Part shown: in pieces, positions 1-7,382 of the stretch
Numbering within the stretch: the first letter of the stretch is position 1
How the letters are laid out: each line of letters starts with the position of its first letter
DNA from: AC-32 sp963715575
GTDB lineage: Bacteria > Actinomycetota > Thermoleophilia > Gaiellales > Gaiellaceae
DNA length: 64,000 nt
Assembly: GCA_963715575.1 (NCBI GenBank)
Contig: OY970250.1
Coordinates: 558,001-622,000 of the forward strand
Direction: 5' to 3'
Notes under the pieces: generated by a model
Databases searched by the model: none
What the model was told of the DNA's origin: nothing
Seen by the model: only the letters and a program-made list of their open reading frames with translations
Position numbers and translations under genes: made by a program

Positions 1-1
1 C

Positions 2-814
2 GGCCTCTACCTCGCCGGCGCGGACGAGCGGCCGAGCTACGAGCGCACGCGCGCCTGGCTGCGCGACAACGACGGCTTTCGGCGCGACATCCTGAAGCAG
101 CTGCGCAGCTCGGGGCCGCTGAGCTCGCGCGAGCTGCCGGACACCGCCGCCGTCCCCTGGGCCTCGAGCGGCTGGACGCACAACCGCAGCGTGACGCAGA
201 TGCTCGAGATCCTGATGAACCGCGGTGAGGTCGCCATCTCGGGCCGCGTCGGGCGCGAGCGCCTCTGGGACCTGCCCGAGCGGGTCTACCCGGCCGGCGT
301 GGCCGTCCCCACCGTCGAGGAGGCCGAGCGCGCCAAGGACGAGCGGCGGCTCGGCTCGCTCGGGATCGCCCGCGCGAAGGCGAGAGCGATGCCGATGGAG
401 CCGATCCACGTCGGCGACGCCGGCGAGGCGGCCGTGGTCGAGGGCGCCAAGGGCGAGTGGCGCGTCGACCCGGCCCGGCTGGGCGAGGGCTTCAAGGGCC
501 GAACCGCGCTGCTCTCGCCCTTCGACCGCCTGATCCACGACCGGACGCGCACCGAGGAGCTGTTCGACTTCGAGTACACGCTGGAGATGTACAAGCCGGC
601 CGCCAAGCGCCGCTGGGGCTACTTCGCGCTGCCGATCCTCCACGGCGACCGCCTGGTCGGAAAACTCGACGCGACCGCCGACCGCAAGGCCTCCACCCTG
701 CGAGTGAACGCGATCCACGAAGACGTCAAGGTCACGCGCGCGATCGCCAAGGGCGTGCAAGCCGAGCTGGAAGACCTGGCCCGCTGGCTCGGCCTCGAGA
801 ACATCTCCACCTGA
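2..814 (+). CDS. YcaQ/AlkZ-like winged-helix DNA glycosylase family protein, C-terminal part
   Basis: The reading frame is open from base 2 to the TGA at 812-814, so the start lies outside the window; about 270 C-terminal residues are present. The visible part has a helix-rich segment (RELPDT, GWTHNRSVTQMLEILMNRGEVAISGR) typical of the winged-helix modules of the YcaQ/AlkZ (DUF1006-like) family, followed by the characteristic end region with LLSPFDRLIHDRTRTEELF and YALPILHGDRLVGKLD-like sequence. Known family members are DNA glycosylases that unhook interstrand crosslinks or remove alkylated bases. That activity is inferred here, because the N-terminal catalytic motif is not visible. A weak GC hairpin follows the stop. 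Confidence 0.75.
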   Translation, partial: GLYLAGADERPSYERTRAWLRDNDGFRRDILKQLRSSGPLSSRELPDTAAVPWASSGWTHNRSVTQMLEILMNRGEVAISGRVGRERLWDLPERVYPAGVAVPTVEEAERAKDERRLGSLGIARAKARAMPMEPIHVGDAGEAAVVEGAKGEWRVDPARLGEGFKGRTALLSPFDRLIHDRTRTEELFDFEYTLEMYKPAAKRRWGYFALPILHGDRLVGKLDATADRKASTLRVNAIHEDVKVTRAIAKGVQAELEDLARWLGLENIST

Positions 815-819
815 GCCCT

Positions 820-836
820 CCCGCCGTCGAGGCGGG
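820..836 (+). terminator. Weak hairpin after the YcaQ-like gene
   Basis: A 6-bp stem CCCGCC/GGCGGG with a 5-nt loop starts 5 bases after the stop codon. Only CTTG follows, so there is no real U-tract. Termination is inferred from position. Confidence 0.3.
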
Positions 837-945
837 CTTGGCCCGGCTCGACCGCTACGGCTGTGGGGAAAGTGGCCCGAAAGGCGACTGCAGCCGGCGG
901 CTCCGGGCACGAGCGTAGAACCGATTCGCTCGCGAGGAGGGGCTC

Positions 946-970
946 GTGGGGGAACCAGGGGTTCCCCCAC
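946..970 (-). terminator. Perfect 11-bp hairpin just 3' of tRNA-Pro
   Basis: GTGGGGGAACC and its exact complement GGTTCCCCCAC are separated by a 3-nt loop. On the - strand the hairpin begins 6 nt after the tRNA 3' end, so it is probably the tRNA terminator. It has no U-tract, like several other hairpins in this window. Confidence 0.5.
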
Positions 971-976
971 GCTTAA

Positions 977-1050
977 TCGGGGTGCCGAGATTTGAACTCG
1001 GGACCTCTCCGACCCGAACGGAGCGCGCTACCAGGCTGCGCCACACCCCG
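977..1050 (-). tRNA. tRNA-Pro (anticodon CGG)
   Basis: The 74-nt sequence on the - strand starts CGGGGTG and ends CACCCCG plus discriminator A, giving a perfect 7-bp acceptor stem. The D arm is GCGCAGCCTGGTAGCGC, the anticodon stem CTCCG/CGGAG holds loop TTCGGGT (anticodon CGG), and the T arm contains GTTCAAATC. CCA is not encoded. The C1 start is typical of bacterial tRNA-Pro. Confidence 0.95.
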
Positions 1051-1063
1051 AGCAGGCCACAGG

Positions 1064-1903
1064 TTAGCGGCTGAGGAACGCCGTGATCGCGTCGGCGCAC
1101 GCCGCCGGCCGCTCGGCGATCAGGAGGTGGCCGCAGTCGGCGATCACGCGCAGCGGCGCCTGCAGCCGGCGCGCGTAGTCGAAGGCGTCGTCGACCGGGA
1201 GCTGGTTGTCCCGCGCGCCCCAGAGCACGAGCACGGGACAGCGCACGCGGTCGAGATCGAAGCGCACGTCGTCGCGCACGAGGGCCTTCGCCGCGCTGAC
1301 GGTGTCGGTGTGGCGAGCCGGGCCGGCGAGCAGCGCCTCGACCAGCTCGGGCGGCAGCGCGGGCGGGTCGGAGGCGCCCCAGCGGCCGAAGACGAGCCGC
1401 TTGAGCAAGGCCGAGCGCGCCACGCGCCGCCGGTGGGGTGCGATCTTGCGACCCGGCTTGAGGATCCCGGTGATCGTCAGCGCGTAGTGCGCGCTGCGCG
1501 CGGTCGACGAGATCCCAGCGGCGGCGGCCAGCACGAGCGCGCGCACCGTCTCCCGCCGGCGAATCGCGAGCCGCAGGGCGATCGCGCCGCCCAGGGAATG
1601 TCCGACGACGGCGGCCGGAGTGGCGGCCTCGTGCTCGAGCAGCACGCCCAGCCGGTCGGCGTAGGGGTCGAGGGAGGGGGCGGCCGGGAGCGGCGAGGAA
1701 CCGCCGTGGCCGGGCAGCTCTGGCACGATCAGCCGCCTCCCCGGCAGCAGCAGCGGCGCGAGCGCGAGCCAGTTCGCCGCCGCGCCTCCGAGCCCGTGCA
1801 CGAGCACGAGCGCGTCGCCTTCGCCCGCGACCAGGTAGCGCAGGCGGCAGCCGCGGGCCTCCAGGAACCGCTCGTCGAAGCAGGAGAGCTTTGCGTCCGT
1901 CAC
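1064..1903 (-). CDS. Alpha/beta hydrolase fold protein
   Basis: The 279-residue protein carries the oxyanion motif HGLGG near residue 37, the nucleophile elbow GHSLGG near residue 101, a late acid region (LVLWGARDNQLP) and a final histidine (IADCGHLLIAERP). This is the full Ser-Asp-His layout of the hydrolase fold used by esterases, lipases and C-C hydrolases. The substrate cannot be told. The GTG start at 1903 lies 8 nt after AATAAT on the - strand, which would fit a leaderless mRNA. Its 5' end overlaps a candidate + strand promoter at 1891-1919. Confidence 0.85.
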   Translation of the reverse strand: MTDAKLSCFDERFLEARGCRLRYLVAGEGDALVLVHGLGGAAANWLALAPLLLPGRRLIVPELPGHGGSSPLPAAPSLDPYADRLGVLLEHEAATPAAVVGHSLGGAIALRLAIRRRETVRALVLAAAAGISSTARSAHYALTITGILKPGRKIAPHRRRVARSALLKRLVFGRWGASDPPALPPELVEALLAGPARHTDTVSAAKALVRDDVRFDLDRVRCPVLVLWGARDNQLPVDDAFDYARRLQAPLRVIADCGHLLIAERPAACADAITAFLSR

Positions 1904-1919
1904 GAAGGCCGATTATTCT
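1891..1919 (+). promoter_or_regulatory. Candidate promoter for the structured RNA/HTH gene
   Basis: TTGCGT (1891-1896), a 17-nt spacer and TATTCT (1914-1919) give a sigma-70-like arrangement. The same -35/-10 pair type (TTGCGC and TATTCT) occurs before rpoB. Predicted start is near 1926. The assignment rests only on sequence match. Confidence 0.45.
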
Positions 1920-1925
1920 TCGAGG

Positions 1926-2024
1926 CGATGGATCGTTCGGGGAGGCAGGACCCCTGATTCCTGCCGGACACCAGAGAGGTTTGGTCGGCTAGCCCGTCTG
2001 CGCTGAGAGCGCGGCGGGCTTTTT
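1926..2024 (+). ncRNA. Candidate ~100-nt structured RNA or attenuated leader
   Basis: After the candidate promoter there is a perfect 7-bp hairpin GGCAGGA/TCCTGCC with an 8-nt loop (1944-1965). It is followed by a strong intrinsic terminator at 1991-2024: outer stem AGCCCG/CGGGCT, inner stem GCGCT/AGCGC, loop GAG, then five Ts. The terminator lies 24 bases before the ATG of the small helix-turn-helix gene. The segment could be a free small RNA or an attenuator for that gene. It does not match an RNA family I recognise. Confidence 0.45.
1991..2024 (+). terminator. Intrinsic terminator upstream of the small HTH gene
   Basis: A stem of about 13 bp with one bulge is built from AGCCCG/CGGGCT and GCGCT/AGCGC around loop GAG, and is followed by TTTTT. 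It is one of few hairpins here with a true U-tract. Confidence 0.65.
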
Positions 2025-2048
2025 AGTACTCACACGGAGGGGAGCACG

Positions 2049-2219
2049 ATGGCAAATCACCTGACGCCCGAGGAGTTGTCGAAAGAGCTTGGGATCGACC
2101 GCACCGAAGTGATCCGCGTGTGCATGGAGGAAGGCGTGCCGATCTACCAGGGCAAGATCGACAAGACGCTCTTCCAGGCGCAACTGCAGGCGCTCGGCGC
2201 CGTCCCGCAGCCGCACTAG
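2049..2219 (+). CDS. Small helix-turn-helix (BldC/MerR-like) protein, 56 aa
   Basis: ATG at 2049 is preceded by a strong ribosome binding site (GGAGGGGAG at 2037-2044). The protein begins MANHLTPEELSKELGIDRTE and ends in PQPH. The run LTPEELSKELGIDRTEVIR followed by a short wing (EEGVPIYQGKIDKT) matches the compact HTH layout of BldC/MerR-type DNA-binding domains. The target is unknown. It sits directly behind a terminator-like hairpin, so its expression may be set by attenuation. Its TAG stop shares the bases CTAG with the stop of the convergent gene. Confidence 0.7.
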   Translation: MANHLTPEELSKELGIDRTEVIRVCMEEGVPIYQGKIDKTLFQAQLQALGAVPQPH

Positions 2220-2434
2220 TCGCCGAGGGGCGAGCGTCCGCCGACGCCGTTCCGCCTTCGGAACTCGGTCAGGAGCCGGGCCACGGTTTCGTTGTGGGCC
2301 GCACTCCCGTAGGAGCCGAGCAACGAGACCTCGACCGCGGTTTCGCCGACCTGGATCGCCACGCAGTCGCTCTCACGTTCGAAGTAATCGAGCAAGGCCG
2401 CCACGAGCTCCGGGTCGCCGACGTAGACGCGCAA
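2216..2434 (-). CDS. Small conserved-looking hypothetical protein, 72 aa
   Basis: I do not recognise a family. The core (VYVGDPELVAALLDYFERES, then an alternating hydrophobic stretch VAIQVGETAVEVSLLGS and a C-terminal helix) looks like a compact alpha/beta domain. The frame is open up to an ATG at 2542, but AGGAGG sits 5 nt before a TTG at 2434, so I prefer that start; the upstream extension is low-complexity. Its stop codon overlaps that of the HTH gene at CTAG. It lies downstream of the - strand response regulator, with which it may be cotranscribed. Confidence 0.5.
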   Translation of the reverse strand: MRVYVGDPELVAALLDYFERESDCVAIQVGETAVEVSLLGSYGSAAHNETVARLLTEFRRRNGVGGRSPLGD

Positions 2435-2538
2435 CGCTTCCTCCTCCCTGCCGCTGGTACCGACGGTTCCAGCCTGGTCGAGTGGGAAGCCGAATGAACC
2501 AGCCGAACGTCCGGTCGGTCCGAGCCGACCGTCGAGAG

Positions 2539-3180
2539 TCAAGCCACGTACGAGAGCGGGCGTTCGAGGAGACCGTTTGCATAGGCGCAGTGCACCGCCT
2601 CGGTGCGGCTCGATACGCCCAGCTTGCGGTAGATGTTGGTCAGGTGGAATTTCACCGTCTGCTCGGCGACGAAGAGCCGCTCGGCGATCTCGCGGTTGGA
2701 GCCACCCGACTCCAGCGCCCCGAGGATCGACAGCTCGCGCGGGCTCAGGCCGGCCTCTTCCAGGGCGCTCAGCGCGCCCACGGGGGGTCGATCGAGCGCA
2801 CGGAAGATCGTCCCCCGCATCACTTGGCGCACGGCCCCGGCGAGGTCGCGAGGGTCGATGCCCTTGAGCACGAAGGCCGCCGCGCCGCGCTCGAGCGCGG
2901 CGCGAACGAGCGCCGGATCTTCGATTCCGGAGAGCATCACCACGGCGATGCTCGGGTACCGAGCCTGTAGCTGCTCGAGAACCGTTAGCCCGTCCATCCC
3001 CGGCATCCGCACGTCGAGCAGCACGACGTCCGGTCCGGTCTGACCGACGAGCGCGACGACCGTCTCACCCGAGTCGACACACCCAACGACGCTGATGTCG
3101 TTCTCTCGCTCCAGCTGGACCCGAACCGCCTCCAGCATCAGTCGATGATCGTCGACCACGAGTACCTTCAGGCGCCGCAT
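2539..3180 (-). CDS. NarL/FixJ-type response regulator (LuxR family), orphan
   Basis: The 213-residue protein has an N-terminal receiver domain with acidic pair VVDDHR (about residues 8-13), phospho-acceptor aspartate in LLDVRMPGMDG (about 55), switch serine in MLSG and lysine in VLKGI. A C-terminal LuxR HTH follows (LSPRELSILGALESGGSNREI, then AEQTVKFHLTNIYRKLGVSS). No histidine kinase is nearby. The HTH is almost identical to that of the divergent regulator at 3391, so the two probably bind the same or similar sites. They are separated by 210 bp, presumably containing both promoters. Confidence 0.9.
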   Translation of the reverse strand: MRRLKVLVVDDHRLMLEAVRVQLERENDISVVGCVDSGETVVALVGQTGPDVVLLDVRMPGMDGLTVLEQLQARYPSIAVVMLSGIEDPALVRAALERGAAAFVLKGIDPRDLAGAVRQVMRGTIFRALDRPPVGALSALEEAGLSPRELSILGALESGGSNREIAERLFVAEQTVKFHLTNIYRKLGVSSRTEAVHCAYANGLLERPLSYVA

Positions 3181-3326
3181 CGCCGCACTCTCCCCTGACC
3201 GATTCGGGCTCCCCCGAGCCCTTCGCCACCTCGCACCGTAGGGAGTCCCAGGGCCGGCGCAAGTCGGCGGGATGCCAACTAGACCTTCCGGTGGGACCGC
3301 CCGTCCTGGCGTCTCGCGAGTGGTTT

Positions 3327-3355
3327 ACCGCTTTCGAGGGATGTCCTTCGGCGGT
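3327..3355. promoter_or_regulatory. Imperfect dyad in the divergent regulator intergenic region
   Basis: ACCGC at 3327 and GCGGT ending at 3355 flank inner arms (TTCGAGGGA and TCCTTCG) around a central TG. This dyad lies 36 bp before the start of the + strand response regulator. A binding site for one or both LuxR regulators is inferred. A second short palindrome, GGGCTC CCCC GAGCCC, lies near 3206-3221. Confidence 0.35.
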
Positions 3356-3390
3356 GAACTCCACCACAGTTCGAGCCAAACGGCGAAGGG

Positions 3391-4047
3391 ATGAGGTTGC
3401 GGCGGCTCAAGGTGGTTGTTGCGGACGACCACGGCCTGATGATCGAGGCAGTAGGGATTGCGCTCGCGCGGCCCGAGTTCGAGATCGTCGGCGTGGCCGA
3501 GTCGGGGAGCCAGGTGCTACCGGTCGTACAGCGGACGGACCCGGACCTGGTCGTGCTCGATCTGCGGATGCCGGGGATGGACGGACTGAAGTGCATCCGG
3601 CTGCTGCGCGAGCGAATGCCGTCGGTCAAGATCGCCGTCCTCTCGGCCGTCGACTCCGACGACACGGCTCGCGAGGCGCTCAGCCTCGGCGCCTGCGCAT
3701 TCATCTCGAAGCGCATCGATCCGGATCAGCTGCCGGACGCCTTGCTGGCCGCCTTCGAGGAGAGCGTGCCCGAGCCGATCGGGCTCATCGACGACGGCGA
3801 CATCCCGGCTGTGCGCGAGGCCGGGCTGACCGAGCGCGAGCTGGAGATCCTCCGCGCCCTTGCGGAGGGTCTGGCCAACGGCCAGATCGCGAAGCGGCTC
3901 TGGCTCGCCGAGCAAACCGTGAAGTTCCACCTCACGAACATCTACAGGAAGCTCGGCGTGAGCAGCAGGACGGAGGCCGTTCACTGGGCATACAGTCACG
4001 GGCTACTCGAAGCCTCACTCGACGCCGCCGCGCCGGCACTGCTGTGA
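3391..4047 (+). CDS. NarL/FixJ-type response regulator (LuxR family), orphan
   Basis: The 218-residue protein has a receiver domain with VADDHG (residues 9-14), acceptor aspartate in VVLDLRMPGMDG, a switch residue in VLSAVD and lysine in FISKRI. Its C-terminal HTH (LTERELEILRALAEGLANGQI, AEQTVKFHLTNIYRKLGVSS) is nearly identical to that of the divergent regulator at 2539-3180. Start ATG at 3391 follows GAAGGG. The stop overlaps the GTG of the next gene by 4 bp, so the two are translationally coupled. It lies directly upstream of the Tad pilus operon, which is a plausible but unproven target. Confidence 0.9.
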   Translation: MRLRRLKVVVADDHGLMIEAVGIALARPEFEIVGVAESGSQVLPVVQRTDPDLVVLDLRMPGMDGLKCIRLLRERMPSVKIAVLSAVDSDDTAREALSLGACAFISKRIDPDQLPDALLAAFEESVPEPIGLIDDGDIPAVREAGLTERELEILRALAEGLANGQIAKRLWLAEQTVKFHLTNIYRKLGVSSRTEAVHWAYSHGLLEASLDAAAPALL

Positions 4048-4461
4048 AGGCCACCGGCGGGCCGCCCACACCCGAGCCGGACCGGTCGACCGCGACCCTT
4101 CCTGCGGGCAGCGGCCTGGCGCTCCTCGGCGCGGCGATGATGGTCATCGGAGCGTTCGGCCCGTGGATAGGCGGAAGGTTCTTCAGCGCGACGAGTGGAG
4201 TCGAGCTGGGGGGCGACGGCTGGCTCGTGCTGGCCGCGGCAGACACTTGCGCTCGTTCCGGTGGTCCTGCCCGTGGCTGGCTCAACCGTGAAGGGGGGCT
4301 GGGTTGCCGCCCTCGCGCTCGTGGCCGGCTACGTCTGCTGGACGCACTACGCGGAAGCACGCGCGGATGGCTCAGAGGTGGTCTGGGGGCTCGAGCTCGC
4401 GGGAATCGGTTGCGGTCTGCTCGCGCTCTCCAGCGTCCGCTTCCTGTACGACCGTTCTTGA
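4044..4461 (+). pseudogene. Four-helix membrane protein gene with apparent frameshift
   Basis: GTG at 4044 overlaps the preceding regulator stop (GTGA). In the first frame the protein reads GLALLGAAMMVIGAFGPWIGG and GDGWLVLAAAD, giving one clear membrane helix and the start of a second. From about 4245 the hydrophobic sequence continues in the next frame (LALVPVVLPVAG, then GGWVAALALVAGYVCW and LELAGIGCGLLALSSVRFLYDRS) to a stop at 4459-4461. Skipping one base near 4245 joins the parts into a protein of about 138 residues with four membrane segments. Without this correction the original frame turns into Arg/Gly-rich sequence. It may be a sequencing error, a decaying gene or real frameshifting. 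The function is unknown. Confidence 0.55.
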
Positions 4462-4553
4462 ACGTCGCCCTGACAAACGGCTAGCTCCATCCGGACCTTC
4501 GCTGGTGGGTCGGAGGCCGCGAACGACGCTGAATGTCTCTCGTACCTGTCAAC

Positions 4554-4604
4554 GCAGGCGGCGTCGCGGAGACCTCGCCTGCAGGAACTTACCGGGGAGG
4601 TAAG
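4554..4604 (+). promoter_or_regulatory. Two hairpins in the Flp pilin leader, one holding the ribosome binding site
   Basis: GCAGGCG/CGCCTGC (4554-4560 and 4576-4582) forms a perfect 7-bp hairpin. Just downstream CTTACC/GGTAAG (4588-4593 and 4599-4604) closes a 5-nt loop, GGGGA. The Shine-Dalgarno sequence GGGGAGG of the pilin gene is therefore within the loop and 3' stem. This could damp or regulate pilin translation; that is inference. Confidence 0.45.
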
Positions 4605-4608
4605 GGAC

Positions 4609-4827
4609 ATGCAGAAGCTCTACGAGCAGCTCGCTCTGGGGCTCACCCGCGGTCTGACGCTCTCGCGCGAGGATCTGAAGCGCGAGGACGGTCAGGGCGC
4701 GGTCGAGTACGCCCTCGTGGTTTTGGGCATCGCGGCGATCATCTCTGTGGCGGTCGCCGGTTTCGCAACCGAGATCACGAACTTCATGTCGGCGGCAGGC
4801 GCGGCCCTCATCGCGCTCGTCCCGTAA
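4609..4827 (+). CDS. flp: Flp/Fap-type class IVb pilin
   Basis: The 72-residue prepilin has a 28-residue charged leader ending in glycine, followed by QGAVEYALVVLGIAAIISVA. This is the Flp processing signature G|XXXXEY, with E at mature position 5 and Y at 6, and leads into one hydrophobic helix. Cleavage after G28 would give a 44-residue mature pilin. It is the major fibre subunit of a Tad pilus used in surface attachment. It is the first gene of the pilus locus and is preceded by two RNA hairpins. A dedicated prepilin peptidase is not found in this window. Confidence 0.9.
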   Translation: MQKLYEQLALGLTRGLTLSREDLKREDGQGAVEYALVVLGIAAIISVAVAGFATEITNFMSAAGAALIALVP

Positions 4828-4864
4828 CCAGGGCCGAGCGGATCGGGATGCAGGGGCAGATGCA

Positions 4865-5437
4865 ATGAACGCACGGTCTTCCTCTGCGCACCCGGCCGAC
4901 AAGGGGCACGGGTGGACGCCGCCCTCCAGGGCGGCGTCCATCACGGCTCACACGGTCGATAGAGAGCGCCCGCCCGCCCGTTCACGCAACGAGCGTGGCC
5001 AGGCGGCGGTCGAGCTCGCGCTCGTCGTTCCGATTCTCTGTCTGCTCGTGCTCGCGCTGATCGACTTCGCTAAGGCGCTGAACTACTGGCTGGACGCGAA
5101 TCACCTCGCGAACGAGGGCGCGCGCCAGGCTGCGGTGATCGGCAGCTCACCCCAGCCGGCCGGGGGGCTGGCGCACTGGATCCAGCAGCAGGCTGAGACC
5201 ACCGAGTTGCGCAATGGCACAGGGTCGGTCGCTTCGCCGGCACAGGTGTGCATCACGTTCCTGGCGAATCCATCGACGGGGACCACGGGCCGCGTCGGCG
5301 ACCCGATCAAGGTCACCGTCACTGCCCCGTACAAATGGCTTCCCTTCGTCGGCGGTGCGACGGCCACGATTCGAGCGGAGTCGACGATGCGACTCGAGCG
5401 GCCGGCGGATCCCTCGCTCAACGGAGAATGCTCATGA
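4865..5437 (+). CDS. TadE-like pseudopilin
   Basis: The 190-residue protein has an N-terminal hydrophilic stretch of about 40 residues, then ERGQAAVELALVVPILCLLVLALIDFAKALNYW, the TadE/TadG-like membrane segment with the conserved E of VELALVVP. The periplasmic-side remainder has a single beta-rich domain with two cysteines. TadE-like proteins are minor pseudopilins of Flp pili, processed by the prepilin peptidase. The stop overlaps the next start by 4 bp (ATGA), so it is coupled to the TadG-like gene. Confidence 0.85.
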   Translation: MNARSSSAHPADKGHGWTPPSRAASITAHTVDRERPPARSRNERGQAAVELALVVPILCLLVLALIDFAKALNYWLDANHLANEGARQAAVIGSSPQPAGGLAHWIQQQAETTELRNGTGSVASPAQVCITFLANPSTGTTGRVGDPIKVTVTAPYKWLPFVGGATATIRAESTMRLERPADPSLNGECS

Positions 5438-7362
5438 GGCCGCTCGAGGCATCCGCGCGCGACCTGGTGCGGAACGAGCGCGGCGCGATCGCCGTCCTCT
5501 TCGCGGTGCTCACACCGGCCCTCATCTTCCTCTTCCTGCTCGTGATCGACGTCGGCAACTGGTACGTCCACAAGCGACATCTCCAGATGGAGGTGGACGC
5601 GGCAGCTCTCGCGGGCGGCGCCTACTTCGGCGACTGCTTCTCGTCCGACCCGTCGATCGCCGGCGTCGCTAACGACACGATCAGGAACGCGGCGACGAGG
5701 TACGGGGGCGGCGCCGGAAGCACCTACAACGTGCCGGGCGGAGGCGCCAGCGGTCGCATCACGACGCTCTTCAACAGCACGACTTTTCCCGTCGGCGGCC
5801 CAGGGGCCGACGACACCGAGACGAACGGGCCGTGCGAGACGCCGCACCTGATGCTCGACGTCAAGCAGACGGAAGCCGACGTCCCGTTCATCCTCGGAGG
5901 TCTCATCAGCGCCTTCGTTCCGAGCGCGAAGACGACGATCGATGCGATAAATGCGCGCGCTCGCGTGGAGCTAAAGAAGGCGACCATCGTTCAGGGGTCT
6001 CTCCCGCTGGCCGTGCCGGACGTCGATCCGCGGCACGTGACGGTGACGTTCATCGATGAAGCGACCGGCTCGGCGATCGCGCCGGCACTCTCGCTGACTA
6101 AGGGCTCGAGTGTGGGCGGCCTCAATTACTGGACCGGGTCCGCGTCCCTTGCGGTCCCGGGCGACAAGAAGATCGGCGCGAGGATCGGCATCGGCGGGCA
6201 GGCGGGCACGTGCAACGCAGCGGCGGGAACCGGAGGCTCCGGGTTCGTCTGCTACGACTACGAGAGCTCAGGCATCGGGCTGGCCGTCGTCCAGGGAGTC
6301 GGCTCCGGCGGAACGGTCGACGTTCCCAAGCCGCGCGTCTGGGCGACGACGTCCTGCACGGGATCGCCGTTCTTCTCGGACGTCTCCGTCGTCGCGCCCG
6401 CCACCACCTGCGCCGCCTCTGTCCAGGCGGTGCTGCAGACGAGCTCGGGCACCGTCGGGGCGGCCTCGAAGAAGACGTTCGACGCCACGCTCACCGGCGC
6501 CGGGACGAAGCCGATGACGTTCGACAGTACGGCCGGCTACTGGACGACCGGTTACGTCTACGCCCTTCCGCCGCAGGGCGGCCCGGTCGACGTCTCGCTC
6601 ACGTGGCAGTCGACGACGGGCCCCAAGCAGTCGTATTCGAAGATTCAGCGCGTCTACAGCGGCAGCGACGACGCGTCCGGGCCCGTGAAGGACCTCGCGC
6701 TCTCGACTGCGACGACGACGCTCGGCGCCCCGTACACGCTGTCGGCCGGCACGCACACGATCACCGCCCGCGTCGGCCTCGAGGGCAGCCTCGACCTGAC
6801 GAACACCGCGCAGACCACGATGCTCCGGCTCACCGGCGGCAGCCAGACGAGCGCCATCGCATGCGACGGGCCTGGCGCTGCGGAGTTCAGAAGCGCGATC
6901 GTCAACGGTTGCCAGACGCCGTACCAGCTCAACTCGGCCGGGGTCTGCCCCGACCCGGCGCCGCCTTCGGGGCCCGCGGACTGTGTCCCGATCAAGACCG
7001 GGACGACGGCCGGGCCGACGCTGCAGGGCCTCGACGGACGCTTCTCCGCGTGCCCTGCAAATAACTGGCCCGGCTACGACGCCGCGAACGACCCGAGGGT
7101 GGTGCGGCTGCTGATCACGGACTTTTCCGCGCTGGGCGGGAGCGGCGCGACCGACGTGCCCGTCACGAACTTCGCGGCCTTTTACATCACCGGCTGGACG
7201 GACTCGAAGTGCGCCAACAACGAGCCGGCGCCCGGAGACGTCAAGAAGGGCGCGATCTGGGGCCACTTCATCAAGTACATCGAGCCGGATCCGAACAGCA
7301 CGGGCGACGAGACCTGCGACCCGATCGTCGTCACGCCCTGCGTCCCAATTCTCGTCAAGTAG
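5434..7362 (+). CDS. TadG-like pilus protein with large extracellular domain
   Basis: The 642-residue protein starts at ATG 5434, which follows ACGGAG by 7 nt. The N terminus NERGAIAVLFAVLTPALIFLFLLVIDVGNWYVHKRH is the TadG/TadE-type segment; the tail DAAALAGG is typical of Tad_N. The remaining ~590 residues are Gly/Ser/Thr-rich, beta-like and contain many cysteines, consistent with a surface-exposed domain. TadG-like proteins are membrane-anchored components of the Flp pilus. The ectodomain is not recognised. It is followed by cpaB after 20 bp. Confidence 0.8.
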   Translation: MRPLEASARDLVRNERGAIAVLFAVLTPALIFLFLLVIDVGNWYVHKRHLQMEVDAAALAGGAYFGDCFSSDPSIAGVANDTIRNAATRYGGGAGSTYNVPGGGASGRITTLFNSTTFPVGGPGADDTETNGPCETPHLMLDVKQTEADVPFILGGLISAFVPSAKTTIDAINARARVELKKATIVQGSLPLAVPDVDPRHVTVTFIDEATGSAIAPALSLTKGSSVGGLNYWTGSASLAVPGDKKIGARIGIGGQAGTCNAAAGTGGSGFVCYDYESSGIGLAVVQGVGSGGTVDVPKPRVWATTSCTGSPFFSDVSVVAPATTCAASVQAVLQTSSGTVGAASKKTFDATLTGAGTKPMTFDSTAGYWTTGYVYALPPQGGPVDVSLTWQSTTGPKQSYSKIQRVYSGSDDASGPVKDLALSTATTTLGAPYTLSAGTHTITARVGLEGSLDLTNTAQTTMLRLTGGSQTSAIACDGPGAAEFRSAIVNGCQTPYQLNSAGVCPDPAPPSGPADCVPIKTGTTAGPTLQGLDGRFSACPANNWPGYDAANDPRVVRLLITDFSALGGSGATDVPVTNFAAFYITGWTDSKCANNEPAPGDVKKGAIWGHFIKYIEPDPNSTGDETCDPIVVTPCVPILVK

Positions 7363-7382
7363 TCGATCGGAGGTAGCAACTC

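Noticed and set aside
4462..4608. Possible c-di-GMP riboswitch before the pilin gene
   Set aside because: Two hairpins are present, but the conserved core and tetraloop-receptor features of the GEMM class were not found.
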